From: Treponemataceae bacterium
Lineage (GTDB): Bacteria; Spirochaetota; Spirochaetia; Treponematales; Treponemataceae
Length of the DNA: 43,024 nucleotides
Direction: 5' to 3'
Assembly: GCA_024680915.1 (NCBI GenBank)
Contig: JAILBN010000087.1
Span: 1 to 43,024 of the forward strand
Below the pieces are notes generated by a model, which was not told where the DNA came from, did not search any database, and saw only the letters and a program-made list of their open reading frames with translations. Position 1 is the first letter of the stretch, and each line of letters opens with the position of its first letter. Below, in pieces: positions 17,303 to 26,119 of this stretch. The position numbers and the translations under genes were made by a program.

Positions 17303-18934
17303 CTATTCCAGATATTCGTAGGCGTAGCTGAAGGGATCCTCTCTCATCAGGCATTGGTCACCCAGCTCCATGACCAAGCCACCGCATTCTGAGGACTCCT
17401 CCCATTCAGGCAGTGGCTTCCCCTTGGAGTCGCTGCCATTGGGATTCCCTGTCTTTATGAAATTCAGCCAGTAGGAGCTCATAATCTCTTCCAGCTCATA
17501 ATCCCTCTCAGAGTATCTGTCGTTTTCAGGCACATTATGGTAGGCATAGATTATCTCGCCTGAGTGGTTGGTGCCTACGGAGCCGTTCTCCCGGGAAAAA
17601 TAATATTCCCATACGGGCCGTCCCTGCTCCCTCATGAAGGCTGTCCAGCAGTCGTGAGGGTAAGTGAAGCAGACAACTGAGAAAATATCTGTGTAAAGAG
17701 CTTTTGCCTCTTTGTTGCTTTTTACAGGATGCTTTTCAAGGAATTCCTCTGTCCTGTCCTTGAAAGAAGGTCTCAGCAAGTCTGCTATATTGCCTTTCGT
17801 CACATGGGTAAAGAAGGCGAAGCCGAAGCCTTCCCTCTTGTTGAAGCCGTTGAGCAGGGCTTCCTCATTGTTCTGTCCATTCTTGTATATCTGGTAGGGT
17901 GTATCAGGCAGAGCGTAACCGTCCACCGTCATGGAATTATTAGCATAATCAGTTTTTATCAGCTTTTCTGCAGGAATCGCCCGCATCTCTTCTATGCTTG
18001 TGGCTTTGAACTCTTTTTTTATGTCCTCACCCATTTCAAGGGCGGCTTCCATGGTGCGGAAGGTGTGGGGAGGAGTTTCCTGCACGATAGAGGAGCTTTC
18101 AGCAATGGCCCGGCGGAAAAGTCCCTTGGCCAGAGGACTGGCGCAAAGAGCGTTCACTGAGGAGGATCCTGCGGATTCTCCGGCAATCGTCACATTGCCT
18201 GCGTCTCCGCCGAAAGAGGCTATATTTTCCTGAACCCATTCCAAGCCCTTGATCTGGTCCAGAAGTCCGTAGTTTCCTGTAGTTCCATGGGGACTTTCTG
18301 CCGCAAGAGCCTCATCGGCGAAGTAACCGAAAACCCCCAGTCTGTAGGCTAGGGTCACCACGATAATTCCTTGCTTAGAAAGAGCCTCTCCGTCAAAATG
18401 TTCATGCCAGTTCTGTCCGCTCATAAGGCTTCCACCATGGATATAAACCAATACGGGCAGCTTTTCTTCCATCTTTTCAGCTCCCACAGGCTTCCACACG
18501 TTCAGATAAAGGCAGTCCTCGCTCATGGCTGCCTTATATGTGCGGCTTGTGTCCTGGTGGGTGTAAAGATTCATCAGAAAATTGAAAAAAGCACTGTTCT
18601 GAGTCTGCATAGCCATAGGAGGAAAGTGGTCGGCCTTGTAGATACCCTCCCAAGGGATGACGTCCTCTGGTTCCTTCCACCGTAAGTCGCCCACAGGGGG
18701 AGCTGCAAAGGGGATGCCGGCATAGATTTCTACTGTCCCGTCATCACTGATTATGCCTTGGATATCTCCGCCGGATACCCTTACACATTCTGTGGTCAAA
18801 GGTGCTTCCCCTTCTACCGGACTGACTGCGTCTTTCGTAGTAGTACAGGATGCCAGCATAAAGACCCCCGCTATGATTACCGCAAAAAATACGGTATATG
18901 TCGATTTATTTATAAACTGCTTCATAAACTCCAT
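17303..18934 (-). CDS. Type B carboxylesterase family lipoprotein
   Basis: A 543-residue alpha/beta hydrolase of the para-nitrobenzyl esterase (COG2272) type, hydrolysing carboxyl esters. An N-terminal hydrophobic signal ends in lipobox LASC with Cys30, so it is likely an exported lipid-anchored protein. The oxyanion loop HGGSL is at 166-170, nucleophile Ser254 in GESAG, and a probable catalytic His in GTNHSGE near the C-terminus. The natural substrate is unknown. The start could be 18934 or the ATG at 18925 (MKQF), which has GGAG but only three bases away. It is convergent with the ANTAR gene (48-base gap, no clear terminator). Confidence 0.88.
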   Translation of the reverse strand: MEFMKQFINKSTYTVFFAVIIAGVFMLASCTTTKDAVSPVEGEAPLTTECVRVSGGDIQGIISDDGTVEIYAGIPFAAPPVGDLRWKEPEDVIPWEGIYKADHFPPMAMQTQNSAFFNFLMNLYTHQDTSRTYKAAMSEDCLYLNVWKPVGAEKMEEKLPVLVYIHGGSLMSGQNWHEHFDGEALSKQGIIVVTLAYRLGVFGYFADEALAAESPHGTTGNYGLLDQIKGLEWVQENIASFGGDAGNVTIAGESAGSSSVNALCASPLAKGLFRRAIAESSSIVQETPPHTFRTMEAALEMGEDIKKEFKATSIEEMRAIPAEKLIKTDYANNSMTVDGYALPDTPYQIYKNGQNNEEALLNGFNKREGFGFAFFTHVTKGNIADLLRPSFKDRTEEFLEKHPVKSNKEAKALYTDIFSVVCFTYPHDCWTAFMREQGRPVWEYYFSRENGSVGTNHSGEIIYAYHNVPENDRYSERDYELEEIMSSYWLNFIKTGNPNGSDSKGKPLPEWEESSECGGLVMELGDQCLMREDPFSYAYEYLE

Positions 18935-18997
18935 AATATCAAATTCTTATATAAAATAACAGTATATAGGAAGTGTCCGAAAAGCTTTTTTCAGCTT

Positions 18998-19049
18998 GGG
19001 TTTGTCAGTTGAGTTTGTCAGTTGAGTTTGTCAGCTGAGTTTGTCGGCG
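18998..19049 (+). repeat. 13-bp tandem repeat, four copies
   Basis: Four units of GAGTTTGTCAGTT type in the 325-bp gap between esterase and purB. The rest of the gap shows no gene, only the purB promoter at its end. Confidence 0.8.
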
Positions 19050-19247
19050 GGCTCTGCACCCAAGTCTGGCATGCAGACAAGCTATAGGGGGCTTGTTGCT
19101 GCCGGTCAAGCAGCTTTTACGGGCTGGCTCTGCTTCTTATGCTTTGGTTTTGTGGTTAGCTTTCTGGCTCTGCCGCTCAAGCCACTTTCTCCGGTGTACT
19201 GGGGATACTGATGCCCCCCGAATATTCCATATTCTTCAAAAAAAAGA

Positions 19248-19253
19248 TATAAT
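19248..19253 (+). promoter_or_regulatory. purB -10 box; predicted leaderless transcript
   Basis: A perfect TATAAT ends seven bases before the A of the purB start codon, which would then be the first transcribed base. There is no Shine-Dalgarno sequence. No clear -35 is visible (TTCCAT at about 17 bp). Confidence 0.6.
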
Positions 19254-19259
19254 GCGCCT

Positions 19260-20681
19260 ATGGAAACACGTAACATTTTTGAGAACCTTTCATGTATCGA
19301 TCACAGATACTCTTTGTCGGAGGCCGATGCTTTCGCCGGTCTTTCTAAATACATTTCAGAAGAGGCCAGCATCCGTTCCTGCGCCAAGTGCGAGGCGGCT
19401 CTTGTTAAAGCCCATCTTAAGATCCGGGGGCAGCTGACAGACCAAGTAGCATGCAAGCTGGACCAGGTGGCGGACAATATCGACCCCCAGGAGGTCTATG
19501 CCGAGGAAGAGAAAACAAAGCATAATATCCGTGCCTTGGTGAACGTTATGAAGACTAAGGTCGATTCAGAGATCGGCCCTCTTATCCACCTGGGTGCCAC
19601 CTCCGTGGATATTTTGGACACGGCTCTCAGCTGCCGTATGCGTGACGTTACCCAGAATGTAGTGCTTCCAGAACTGAAAAAGCTTGAGAATTACCTTTGC
19701 GACATTGCGGAGCGTGAGTGCGCAACCCCCCAGGTGGGCCGTACCCACGGACAGCATGCCGTTCCCATAACCTTCGGCTGGAGCATTGCTGAATTCGTCA
19801 GCCGCCTTGGAAAGTCCATCCTCCGCATCGAGGAGCTTTCCAAGCAGCTTGTGGGTAAGCTTGCCGGCCCTGTGGGAAGCTACAACGGTCCTTCCATGAT
19901 CGTAAAAGACCCTGAGGAGCTGGAGCGCATTTACACCAACTTCCTGGGCCTTGCTCCCAGCGAATACTCCAATCAGCTGGTGGAGCCCGAATACGTCCTC
20001 CGCCTGCTCCTTGAGATGAACGTGGCCTTCGGAATCATCGCCAACCTGGCTGATGACCTTCGTAACCTGCAGAGAAGCGAGATCGGTGAGGTTTTCGAAT
20101 ACTTCTCTGCCACACAGGTGGGCTCCTCCACCATGCCCCAGAAGAGAAATCCCTGGAACAGCGAGCACGTAAAGTCCCTGTGGAAGGCCATGTGCCCCCG
20201 TGTCATCACCTTCTATATGGATCAGATTTCCGAGCATCAGAGGGATCTTACCAACTCCGCCAGTCAGCGTTTTATCTCTGACTATGTGTCTGGCTTTACC
20301 ATGGCCGTTGCCCGCATGAACAGCGTGGTCAAGGGACTTCAGGCCGATAAGGAGGGCATGGCCCGCAACCTGGAGAATGCCGGCGGTAAAGTAAAGGGCG
20401 GTGTTCTTGCAGAGCCAGCCTACATCCTTCTGGGAGAGGCAGGCTACAATGATGGTCACGAGATTATCCGTAAGATTACCCTGGAAGCGGAGCAGACGGG
20501 AAAAACCTTCTTTGAGGTGCTTAAAACCCATGAGAAGGAATATAAGGACATCACCGCCCAGCTGGAGAAACTGGGGGTAGAGAACCCGGCCAGCTTCTTC
20601 GAGCATCCGTCAAACTACTGCGGTCTTGCGGCTCTTAAGTCCAAAAGGCTTGCCCAGAAGTACCGGGAATTGATGAAATAA
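19260..20681 (+). CDS. purB: Adenylosuccinate lyase
   Basis: The enzyme removes fumarate from SAICAR and from adenylosuccinate in purine synthesis. At 473 residues it matches the longer PurB group. The fumarase/aspartase superfamily signature SSTMPQKRNP is near residues 288-298. GRTHGQHA carries a catalytic His, and LGATSVDI is the early conserved block. The start at 19260 agrees with the usual METRNIFENLSCIDHRYS beginning, but no ribosome site precedes it and a TATAAT sits seven bases upstream, suggesting a leaderless mRNA. It is on the plus strand, convergent with cysK-purC-purA-purF, the other purine genes in the window. A degenerate copy of its last codons follows the stop. Confidence 0.96.
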   Translation: METRNIFENLSCIDHRYSLSEADAFAGLSKYISEEASIRSCAKCEAALVKAHLKIRGQLTDQVACKLDQVADNIDPQEVYAEEEKTKHNIRALVNVMKTKVDSEIGPLIHLGATSVDILDTALSCRMRDVTQNVVLPELKKLENYLCDIAERECATPQVGRTHGQHAVPITFGWSIAEFVSRLGKSILRIEELSKQLVGKLAGPVGSYNGPSMIVKDPEELERIYTNFLGLAPSEYSNQLVEPEYVLRLLLEMNVAFGIIANLADDLRNLQRSEIGEVFEYFSATQVGSSTMPQKRNPWNSEHVKSLWKAMCPRVITFYMDQISEHQRDLTNSASQRFISDYVSGFTMAVARMNSVVKGLQADKEGMARNLENAGGKVKGGVLAEPAYILLGEAGYNDGHEIIRKITLEAEQTGKTFFEVLKTHEKEYKDITAQLEKLGVENPASFFEHPSNYCGLAALKSKRLAQKYRELMK

Positions 20682-20689
20682 ACAGGCGG

Positions 20690-20725
20690 GGTTTGCGCCA
20701 AAAATACCGCGAACTCTGCAAGTAA
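20690..20725 (+). repeat. Second copy of the purB 3' end
   Basis: In its own frame this reads GLRQKYRELCK-stop, against RLAQKYRELMK-stop for purB. Most matching codons differ synonymously (cag/caa, aag/aaa, cgg/cgc, ttg/ctc). It is out of frame with purB and begins eight bases after its stop. Confidence 0.7.
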
Positions 20726-20742
20726 CACACATTGCATAATCC

Positions 20743-21684
20743 TTACAAATGAAGGTCCTCGTTGAAAAGAGGCGTGCTGAAATAGCGTTCTGCCGTATCC
20801 GGCAGGACCGTCACCACGGTCTTGCCCTTACCTAGCTTTCTTGCAAGCTCAAGAGCCGCAGCAACGTTAGTTCCGCTTGAGATGCCGCACATGATGCCTT
20901 CTTTCCTGGCCAAATCGCGGGAAGTACGGATTGCCTCCGCATCTGTAACAATGTAGATGTCATCGTAAATATCCTGATTCAAATTCTCAGGAATCAATCC
21001 GTCCCCAATCCCCATCTGAAGATGAGTACCCACAGTTCCGCCTGCAAGAATAGCCGCATTCTCCGGCTCCACAGCCCAGATCGTAATCTCAGGGTTCTTG
21101 GCCTTAAGAGCTTCACCAATGCCGGTGATTGTGCCACCAGTACCTATGCCGGAACAGAAGCCGTCAATGGGACCATTAACGTCCTCAAGGATTTCCATAG
21201 CGGTTGATGAACGGTGGACAGCCGGATTCGCAGGATTTTCGAACTGCTGAGGAATATAGACATGGGGATCTTCGTGCTGCATACAGAAAGCTGTATTTAT
21301 ACACTCATCTATACATGCGCCTATGTCTCCGGAGTCGTGAATCAGCATGACTTCTGCGCCATAGTGCTTTACCAGCTTTCGCCGCTCCTCACTTACAGAA
21401 TCCGGCATGATGATGATTGTGCGGTAGCCGCGGACAGCCCCGATCAATGCCAGCCCTATGCCCTGGTTGCCGCTCGTGGGCTCTACAATCACTGTGTCTT
21501 TATTGATAAGACCTTTTTCCTCGGCCTCTACGATCATGTTGTAGGCGGTGCGCGTTTTTATGGAGCCTCCCACATTAAGCCCCTCGAATTTAACCAGCAC
21601 ACGGGCGGCGTTTTCATCCTTCATCCGCTGAAGCTCAATTAAAGGCGTATGACCGATTGCGTCTAAAATTGTCTTGTATATCAT
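20743..21684 (-). CDS. cysK: Cysteine synthase family PLP enzyme
   Basis: A 313-residue fold-type II PLP enzyme, most likely O-acetylserine sulfhydrylase making cysteine. The start is placed at 21684, where ATGA overlaps the purC stop codon; this also gives the usual MIYKTILDAIGHTPLIEL beginning. PLP Lys43 lies in GGSIKTR, and the phosphate loop is GTGGTITG. Two motif changes are visible: SIKDR is SIKTR, and the substrate loop TSGNTG is TSGNQG (residues 70-75). A related beta-replacing enzyme is therefore possible. It is the last gene of the minus-strand purF-purA-purC-cysK series and translationally coupled to purC. Confidence 0.88.
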   Translation of the reverse strand: MIYKTILDAIGHTPLIELQRMKDENAARVLVKFEGLNVGGSIKTRTAYNMIVEAEEKGLINKDTVIVEPTSGNQGIGLALIGAVRGYRTIIIMPDSVSEERRKLVKHYGAEVMLIHDSGDIGACIDECINTAFCMQHEDPHVYIPQQFENPANPAVHRSSTAMEILEDVNGPIDGFCSGIGTGGTITGIGEALKAKNPEITIWAVEPENAAILAGGTVGTHLQMGIGDGLIPENLNQDIYDDIYIVTDAEAIRTSRDLARKEGIMCGISSGTNVAAALELARKLGKGKTVVTVLPDTAERYFSTPLFNEDLHL

Positions 21685-22526
21685 TTGTGGCAAATGCGAC
21701 GCTCGCACTCCTTGTAAATCTCAGAAGTCTTGGCCACAACCTCAGCCGGAACTTCTTTGATGCTGGGGTCGCCCGCCAGATTGTTGGCCTTAAGCCAGTC
21801 GCGGATAAACTGCTTGTCATACGATGCCGGGCTTCCTCCCACCTGATACTTGGAGGCATCCCAGAAGCGTGAGCTGTCCGGAGTGAGAACCTCGTCTCCC
21901 AGCACAAGCTCCCCCTTCTCATCAAGCCCGAACTCGAACTTTGTGTCCGCTATGATGATTCCGTTCTTTGCGGCGTGCTCGTAGCATTTCTTGTAGATTT
22001 CCAGGGCAACCTTCTCTATTTTTGAGCCCAGCTCTTGGCCCAGGTCTTTTTTCATATATTCCAGAGTCACGTTGATGTCGTGGCCCTCAGCAGCCTTTGT
22101 GGATGGAGTGACTATCGGCTCCTCCAGCTTCTCTGCCTGCATATATTCCTTGTCGAACTTGTGTCCCAGGAAGGGCTCACCCTTTTTGTAGGCCTCGTAC
22201 ATAGAGCCGAACATATAGCCTCGGACGATTACCTCGTAGGGAATCATCTTAAGCTTTTTCACAAGAATGGTACGGCCTTCGAACTCCGGCTTCTGGAAAT
22301 CTGCCGGCATATCCTTCAAATCACTTGAGATCATGTGATTCTTGACTATATCCTTTGTGTAGTCGAACCAGAAATTGGCCAGAGCGTTCAAAACCTTGCC
22401 CTTGTCTGTAATCATGGTAGGCAGAATAACATCAAAGGCAGAAATCCTGTCAGTGGTGACAATAACCATACGTCCGTCCTCAAGGTCATAAACCTCCCGG
22501 ACCTTTCCCGAAATAATTTTCTTCAT
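21681..22526 (-). CDS. purC: SAICAR synthase
   Basis: The enzyme condenses CAIR with aspartate using ATP. The 281 residues match the family's size for the longer form (about 240-300). Signatures present are GKVREVYDL at the N-terminus, TDRISAFDVILP, the signature region around VIVRGYMFGSMYEAYKKGE, and ADTKFEFGLDE with DEVLTPDSSRFW near the C-terminus. GAGG precedes the ATG. It lies 91 bases after purA, in a gap holding a GC-rich GGGGCGCCCC palindrome. Its stop overlaps the cysK start. Confidence 0.96.
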   Translation of the reverse strand: MKKIISGKVREVYDLEDGRMVIVTTDRISAFDVILPTMITDKGKVLNALANFWFDYTKDIVKNHMISSDLKDMPADFQKPEFEGRTILVKKLKMIPYEVIVRGYMFGSMYEAYKKGEPFLGHKFDKEYMQAEKLEEPIVTPSTKAAEGHDINVTLEYMKKDLGQELGSKIEKVALEIYKKCYEHAAKNGIIIADTKFEFGLDEKGELVLGDEVLTPDSSRFWDASKYQVGGSPASYDKQFIRDWLKANNLAGDPSIKEVPAEVVAKTSEIYKECERRICHK

Positions 22527-22617
22527 GCTTTATATCCTCGTCAAACATTAGAAATACATTTTTTTTCTGCGGTGCACTGGGGCGCCCCGGGCCTCCATCA
22601 CGAAGCTTCTCTGACAG

Positions 22618-23844
22618 CTATTTCTTCCACGGATTCTTTCTTATGAAGGTTTCGTTACGTTCATAACCGACGGAAACAATCGTCACAGGTGTCTCGCAAA
22701 AATCTTCTATGTATTTTATATATGTTCGCGCGTTTTCAGGCAATCCCTCATAGCTACGGCACTGCTTGAGCTCGGTTTTCCAGCCCTTGAATTTCTCCAG
22801 TACTGGCTTTGCGCTCTCAAGCTCCCTTACGTTGGCGGGGAAGTCTGTGACTATCTTGCCGTCTATCTCATAGGCGGTGCAGGCTTCAATCTGATCCATG
22901 GCATCATAAATATCCAGGTGGGTAAGAACCAGACCATCCAAGGAGTTGACCCGGCAGGCATAGCGCAGAGCCACCAAATCCAGGTAACCGCAGCGGCGGG
23001 CGCGGCCGGTGGTAACACCGTACTCACGGCCTGTGTCCCGGACATACTGGCAAAGCTCACCTTCGCTGTCATTGTTGAATTCTGTAGGCATGGGACCGTT
23101 CCCTACCCTGGTCTGATAGGCCTTGAAAACTCCCACAATCTGATCAAGGTCATGGGGTCCTATTCCGCAGCCTGAGGCCGCGCCCGCCGCACAAGAGGCT
23201 CCTGAGCTGACGTAGGGATAGGAACCGCTGTCCAAATCCAGCATGGCACCTTGAGCTCCTTCAAAAAGGACGTTCCTGCCCTTTACCTTGTGCATCTCAG
23301 CGGCCATGTTGACCCTCATGCTCATAAGAGGGGAGCGGAACTTATCCAGATATTCCTTGTCCTCCCCGTCGAATTCAGCCATTTTCTCAGGCCAGTCCAA
23401 GTCCGCAAGGCGCACACCGTCGCGATGGGCTTTTTCTGAATAGGCTATTCCCATTCCCCGGCCAGTGGTTCCTATAGGACGCTTCCGCTGAGCATCCCTA
23501 TCCTTGTCCATCTGACGGTAGCGGGGAAGAATCAAGTGGGCCCGGTCGGAGATAAAAACCCGGCCCTCCCAGTTTATTCCATTGTCCTTAAGCATCTGAA
23601 GCTCCTTGAATAGTGCCTCAGCATCGATCACCATACCAGAGCCAAGAAAGACTTTTTTGTCCGGGTAAAGAATACCTGAGGGAACCTGGTGCAAAGCATA
23701 CTGCTTGCCATCCACCACTATAGTGTGGCCTGCGTTGGGGCCCCCCGCATAACGGACGACGTATTCTGCGTCCTCCGCCAGGAAGTCCACGATTTTTCCC
23801 TTTCCCTCATCGCCCCATTGGGCACCGATTACAACGACATTCAT
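22618..23844 (-). CDS. purA: Adenylosuccinate synthetase
   Basis: It joins IMP and aspartate with GTP to form adenylosuccinate, the first step to AMP. The 408 residues start MNVVVIGAQWGDEGKGK, the GTP P-loop with catalytic Asp. GGPNAGHT carries the catalytic His, followed by GTTGRGMGIAY and VTTGRARRCGYLD. The guanine motif region is LTHLD. GGAGG lies about eight bases before ATG. The gene is separated from purF by a 377-base gap filled with short tandem repeats. Whether it relies on the purF attenuated promoter or has its own is unclear; I see no convincing promoter close to the start. Confidence 0.97.
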   Translation of the reverse strand: MNVVVIGAQWGDEGKGKIVDFLAEDAEYVVRYAGGPNAGHTIVVDGKQYALHQVPSGILYPDKKVFLGSGMVIDAEALFKELQMLKDNGINWEGRVFISDRAHLILPRYRQMDKDRDAQRKRPIGTTGRGMGIAYSEKAHRDGVRLADLDWPEKMAEFDGEDKEYLDKFRSPLMSMRVNMAAEMHKVKGRNVLFEGAQGAMLDLDSGSYPYVSSGASCAAGAASGCGIGPHDLDQIVGVFKAYQTRVGNGPMPTEFNNDSEGELCQYVRDTGREYGVTTGRARRCGYLDLVALRYACRVNSLDGLVLTHLDIYDAMDQIEACTAYEIDGKIVTDFPANVRELESAKPVLEKFKGWKTELKQCRSYEGLPENARTYIKYIEDFCETPVTIVSVGYERNETFIRKNPWKK

Positions 23845-23911
23845 CTATATACCTCCGAAATGGCTATAAAATCGCACAAAGCTCATGTTTCGCATAAAGC
23901 TTAAAACTTGC

Positions 23912-23983
23912 GTACAAAAGCACAAAAAGCACAAAAAGCACAAAAAGCACAAAAAGCACAAAAAAACACAAAAAGCACAAAAG
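23912..23983 (-). repeat. 9-bp tandem repeat (CACAAAAAG), about eight copies
   Basis: Consecutive CACAAAAAG units with slight length changes lie in the purF-purA spacer, about 70 bases before purA. Confidence 0.85.
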
Positions 23984-24056
23984 TCGCATAACTGCAGCTG
24001 CAGAAAATCCCCGTAAGCGCAAAATCCCCACGAGCTGAAAAAGCAGGGCCGGCACC

Positions 24057-24209
24057 GAACTGACGCGGCTCCAGAACTGATGTAGCCCCAGAACTGACGT
24101 GAGCCTGGAACTGATGTAGCCCCGGAACTGATGTAGCCCCGGAACTGACGCGGCCCAGGAACTGACGCGGCTCCAGAACTGATGTAGCCCCGGAACTGAT
24201 ACGCCTCAG
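24057..24209 (-). repeat. 17-bp tandem repeat, nine copies, between purF and purA
   Basis: Units GAACTGAYGYRGCYCCR begin at 24057, 24074, 24091, 24108, 24125, 24142, 24159, 24176 and 24193, exactly 17 bp apart. Seventeen is not a multiple of three, so a coding role is unlikely. The array begins just after the purF stop in the transcribed direction. Confidence 0.9.
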
Positions 24210-24221
24210 CCCGGATATGGT

Positions 24222-25796
24222 CTACACCGGATATTGACCGCAGAAGCAGCCCTCGCACCAGTCCTGATCCTCTGCCTGGCAGCAGGAACGAAGAGCCTTT
24301 TTCATCCCCTCCAGCGAGATAAAGGCCAAAGAATCTGCCCCTATCTCCTGCCTTATTTCCTCCAGCTTATGTGTGCTGGATATAAGCTCGTTCTTACTGG
24401 GAGTATCAATTCCCAGATGGCAGGGAAACTTTACCGGAGGGGAGGATACCCTGAAATGAACTTCCCTGGCTCCGGCCCGGCGTAAAACCTCCACAAGGCG
24501 GCGGCTGGTGGTTCCTCTTACAATTGAGTCGTCTATTACTATGACCCTCTTCCCCTCCAGATCGTCCTTTATAGCGTTCAGCTTGACGAAGACCATGGCC
24601 TCCCTTTCCTCCTGGGTAGGAGCTATGAAGGTACGCCCTATATATTTGTTCTTGATTATTCCTGTCACGTAAGGAATCCCGCTTGCCCTTGAATAGCCAA
24701 GGGCCGCTCCTATACCACTGTCAGGTACTCCCACCACCACGTCGGCCTCAATCCCCGACTCATGGGCCAGAATCTCTCCCATCTTGTAGCGGGCCTTCTG
24801 CACCGGGATCCCGTCAATCTTGGAGTCCGGCCGGGCAAAGTAAACGTACTCGAAGATGCAGGTTCGCTTCTTGCCCTCATCATACATGGTCGAGCTTATA
24901 CCGTCCTTGGTTATCACGACGATCTCACCGGGAGCCAGATCCCTGATAAAGCTTCCGTTGACCGCATCCACGGCACAGGATTCTGAGGCAAGGATATATG
25001 AAGCTGAAGGGGAAAGCCTTCCCCTCGCTTCAAATGTCGCTGACGCGCCATTTTCCGCTACCCCTTCTGCGGGGGGCTCCCCCGCAAGGCCCCCGGACTT
25101 GTCGCTCTTCTTTATCTGCCCCAGACAGAGGGGCCTTATTCCGTTGGGATCGCGGACACCTATAAGCATATTCTCAGTCATAATGCATAGGGCGAAGGAG
25201 CCCTTTATGAGCTTTGCTGTCTGAATTACAGAATCTATGAAAAGTCTCTGGCTTTCGTCCTCTATATTGGAGAAATCCGCCCAATCAGACTGGGAGGGAG
25301 CCTGCTTTTTCCTGGGGCTGCCCAGCTTTCCTCCGTTCTCTATGAATTTGCGTACTATAAGCTTAAGTATTACTTCACTGTCACTGGAGCTTGAGAAGGT
25401 GCTGCCGTGATCCTCCAGCATCTCTCTCAGTTCTGTATGGTTCACCAGCTGACCATTGTGGGCCAGGGCTATGGAGCCGTTCTTGAAGGTGTTAAGAAAA
25501 GGCTGGGCATTCTCTATGGTCCTTCCGCCGGCTGTGGCATAGCGGACATGACCCACGGCTATGGAGCCCTTCAGGTTGTCGAAATCGGACTGCTTGAAGG
25601 TCTCTCCCACAAGCCCCATACCCTTGTGAAGGGTAATCTTTTTTTTATCCTCCAGCTTGCTTTTGGGGTCGCTTACCGCTATACCCGCGCTTTCCTGACC
25701 GCGATGCTGCAGAGCAGTCAGCGCGAAATAAGAAAGCCCCGCCGCATTCTCGGCCCCGAAAATACCTACGACACCACATTCGTCATGAAAACCCAT
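24222..25796 (-). CDS. purF: Amidophosphoribosyltransferase
   Basis: The first committed enzyme of purine synthesis, making phosphoribosylamine from PRPP and glutamine. The 524 residues are of the Bacillus type. A six-residue propeptide precedes nucleophile Cys7 in DECGVVGIFG. The PRPP loop VIVIDDSIVRGTT is near 417-429. Four [4Fe-4S] ligands are visible: Cys in CIFEYVYFARPDS, in CHLGIDTP and two in CEGCF near the C-terminus. An insert of about 30 residues (about 230-264) before YILASESCAVD is palindrome-derived. GAGGGG precedes ATG. Expression is probably governed by the attenuator at 25815-25880, and purA, purC and cysK follow on the same strand. Confidence 0.97.
   Translation of the reverse strand: MGFHDECGVVGIFGAENAAGLSYFALTALQHRGQESAGIAVSDPKSKLEDKKKITLHKGMGLVGETFKQSDFDNLKGSIAVGHVRYATAGGRTIENAQPFLNTFKNGSIALAHNGQLVNHTELREMLEDHGSTFSSSSDSEVILKLIVRKFIENGGKLGSPRKKQAPSQSDWADFSNIEDESQRLFIDSVIQTAKLIKGSFALCIMTENMLIGVRDPNGIRPLCLGQIKKSDKSGGLAGEPPAEGVAENGASATFEARGRLSPSASYILASESCAVDAVNGSFIRDLAPGEIVVITKDGISSTMYDEGKKRTCIFEYVYFARPDSKIDGIPVQKARYKMGEILAHESGIEADVVVGVPDSGIGAALGYSRASGIPYVTGIIKNKYIGRTFIAPTQEEREAMVFVKLNAIKDDLEGKRVIVIDDSIVRGTTSRRLVEVLRRAGAREVHFRVSSPPVKFPCHLGIDTPSKNELISSTHKLEEIRQEIGADSLAFISLEGMKKALRSCCQAEDQDWCEGCFCGQYPV
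24990..25100 (-). repeat. In-frame palindromic insert inside purF
   Basis: It contains GGGGAAAGCCTTCCCC and a G-run/C-run inverted pair around GGGGGGCTCCCCC, in open frame, between the glutaminase and transferase parts. It is closely similar to the insert in carB2. Confidence 0.7.
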
Positions 25797-25814
25797 GTTC
25801 GACCCCTCAAGAAA

Positions 25815-25880
25815 AAGAAAAAAAGACGTCGTAAAAAATGCCCGACATTCTCAGACTCTTTTTACGGCGTCTTTGCCATA
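25815..25880 (-). promoter_or_regulatory. ANTAR-type attenuator of purF
   Basis: Read on the minus strand, TATGGC-[AAAGAC]-GCCGTA (25880 to 25863) is a six-pair stem with one wobble and loop A1, G4. The segment AAAGACGCCGTAAAAA alternatively pairs with TTTTTTACGACGTCTTT, followed by T residues to about 25815. Confidence 0.82.
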
Positions 25881-25889
25881 CACCTAGCC

Positions 25890-25918
25890 ATTATTGTGAA
25901 ATGGAGCCTTAATGTCAA
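25890..25918 (-). promoter_or_regulatory. purF promoter
   Basis: Minus strand TTGACA (25918-25913), 17-bp spacer, AATAAT (25895-25890). The RNA start is predicted near 25883, three bases before the hairpin. Confidence 0.72.
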
Positions 25919-26119
25919 TAAGATTAGGGCTGTGAAAAAAGGCTGGGAATTTAATGATAAAGGTCCGTCTCTTATTGACTTTTTACTATTCTATTGCAAA
26001 AATATGCTAGGTTATTTTATAGAAGCTTGTACTTTTATGAATAACTAAGTTTCATTTGAGACTACAGCTTATGGGTTGACCTCTAAAGCATGAGGGGAGT
26101 TAACCAAAAGGATTTATCA

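Noticed and set aside
23845-24258. 137-codon minus-strand ORF between purF and purA
   Set aside because: It encodes only translated tandem repeats of 17 and 9 bp and overlaps the purF end. The 17-bp period does not keep a frame.
25407-26048. 213-codon plus-strand ORF across the purF start and leader
   Set aside because: It is antisense to the purF coding region and its attenuator. The product is low-complexity near KKKKKRRRKK and has no recognisable domain.
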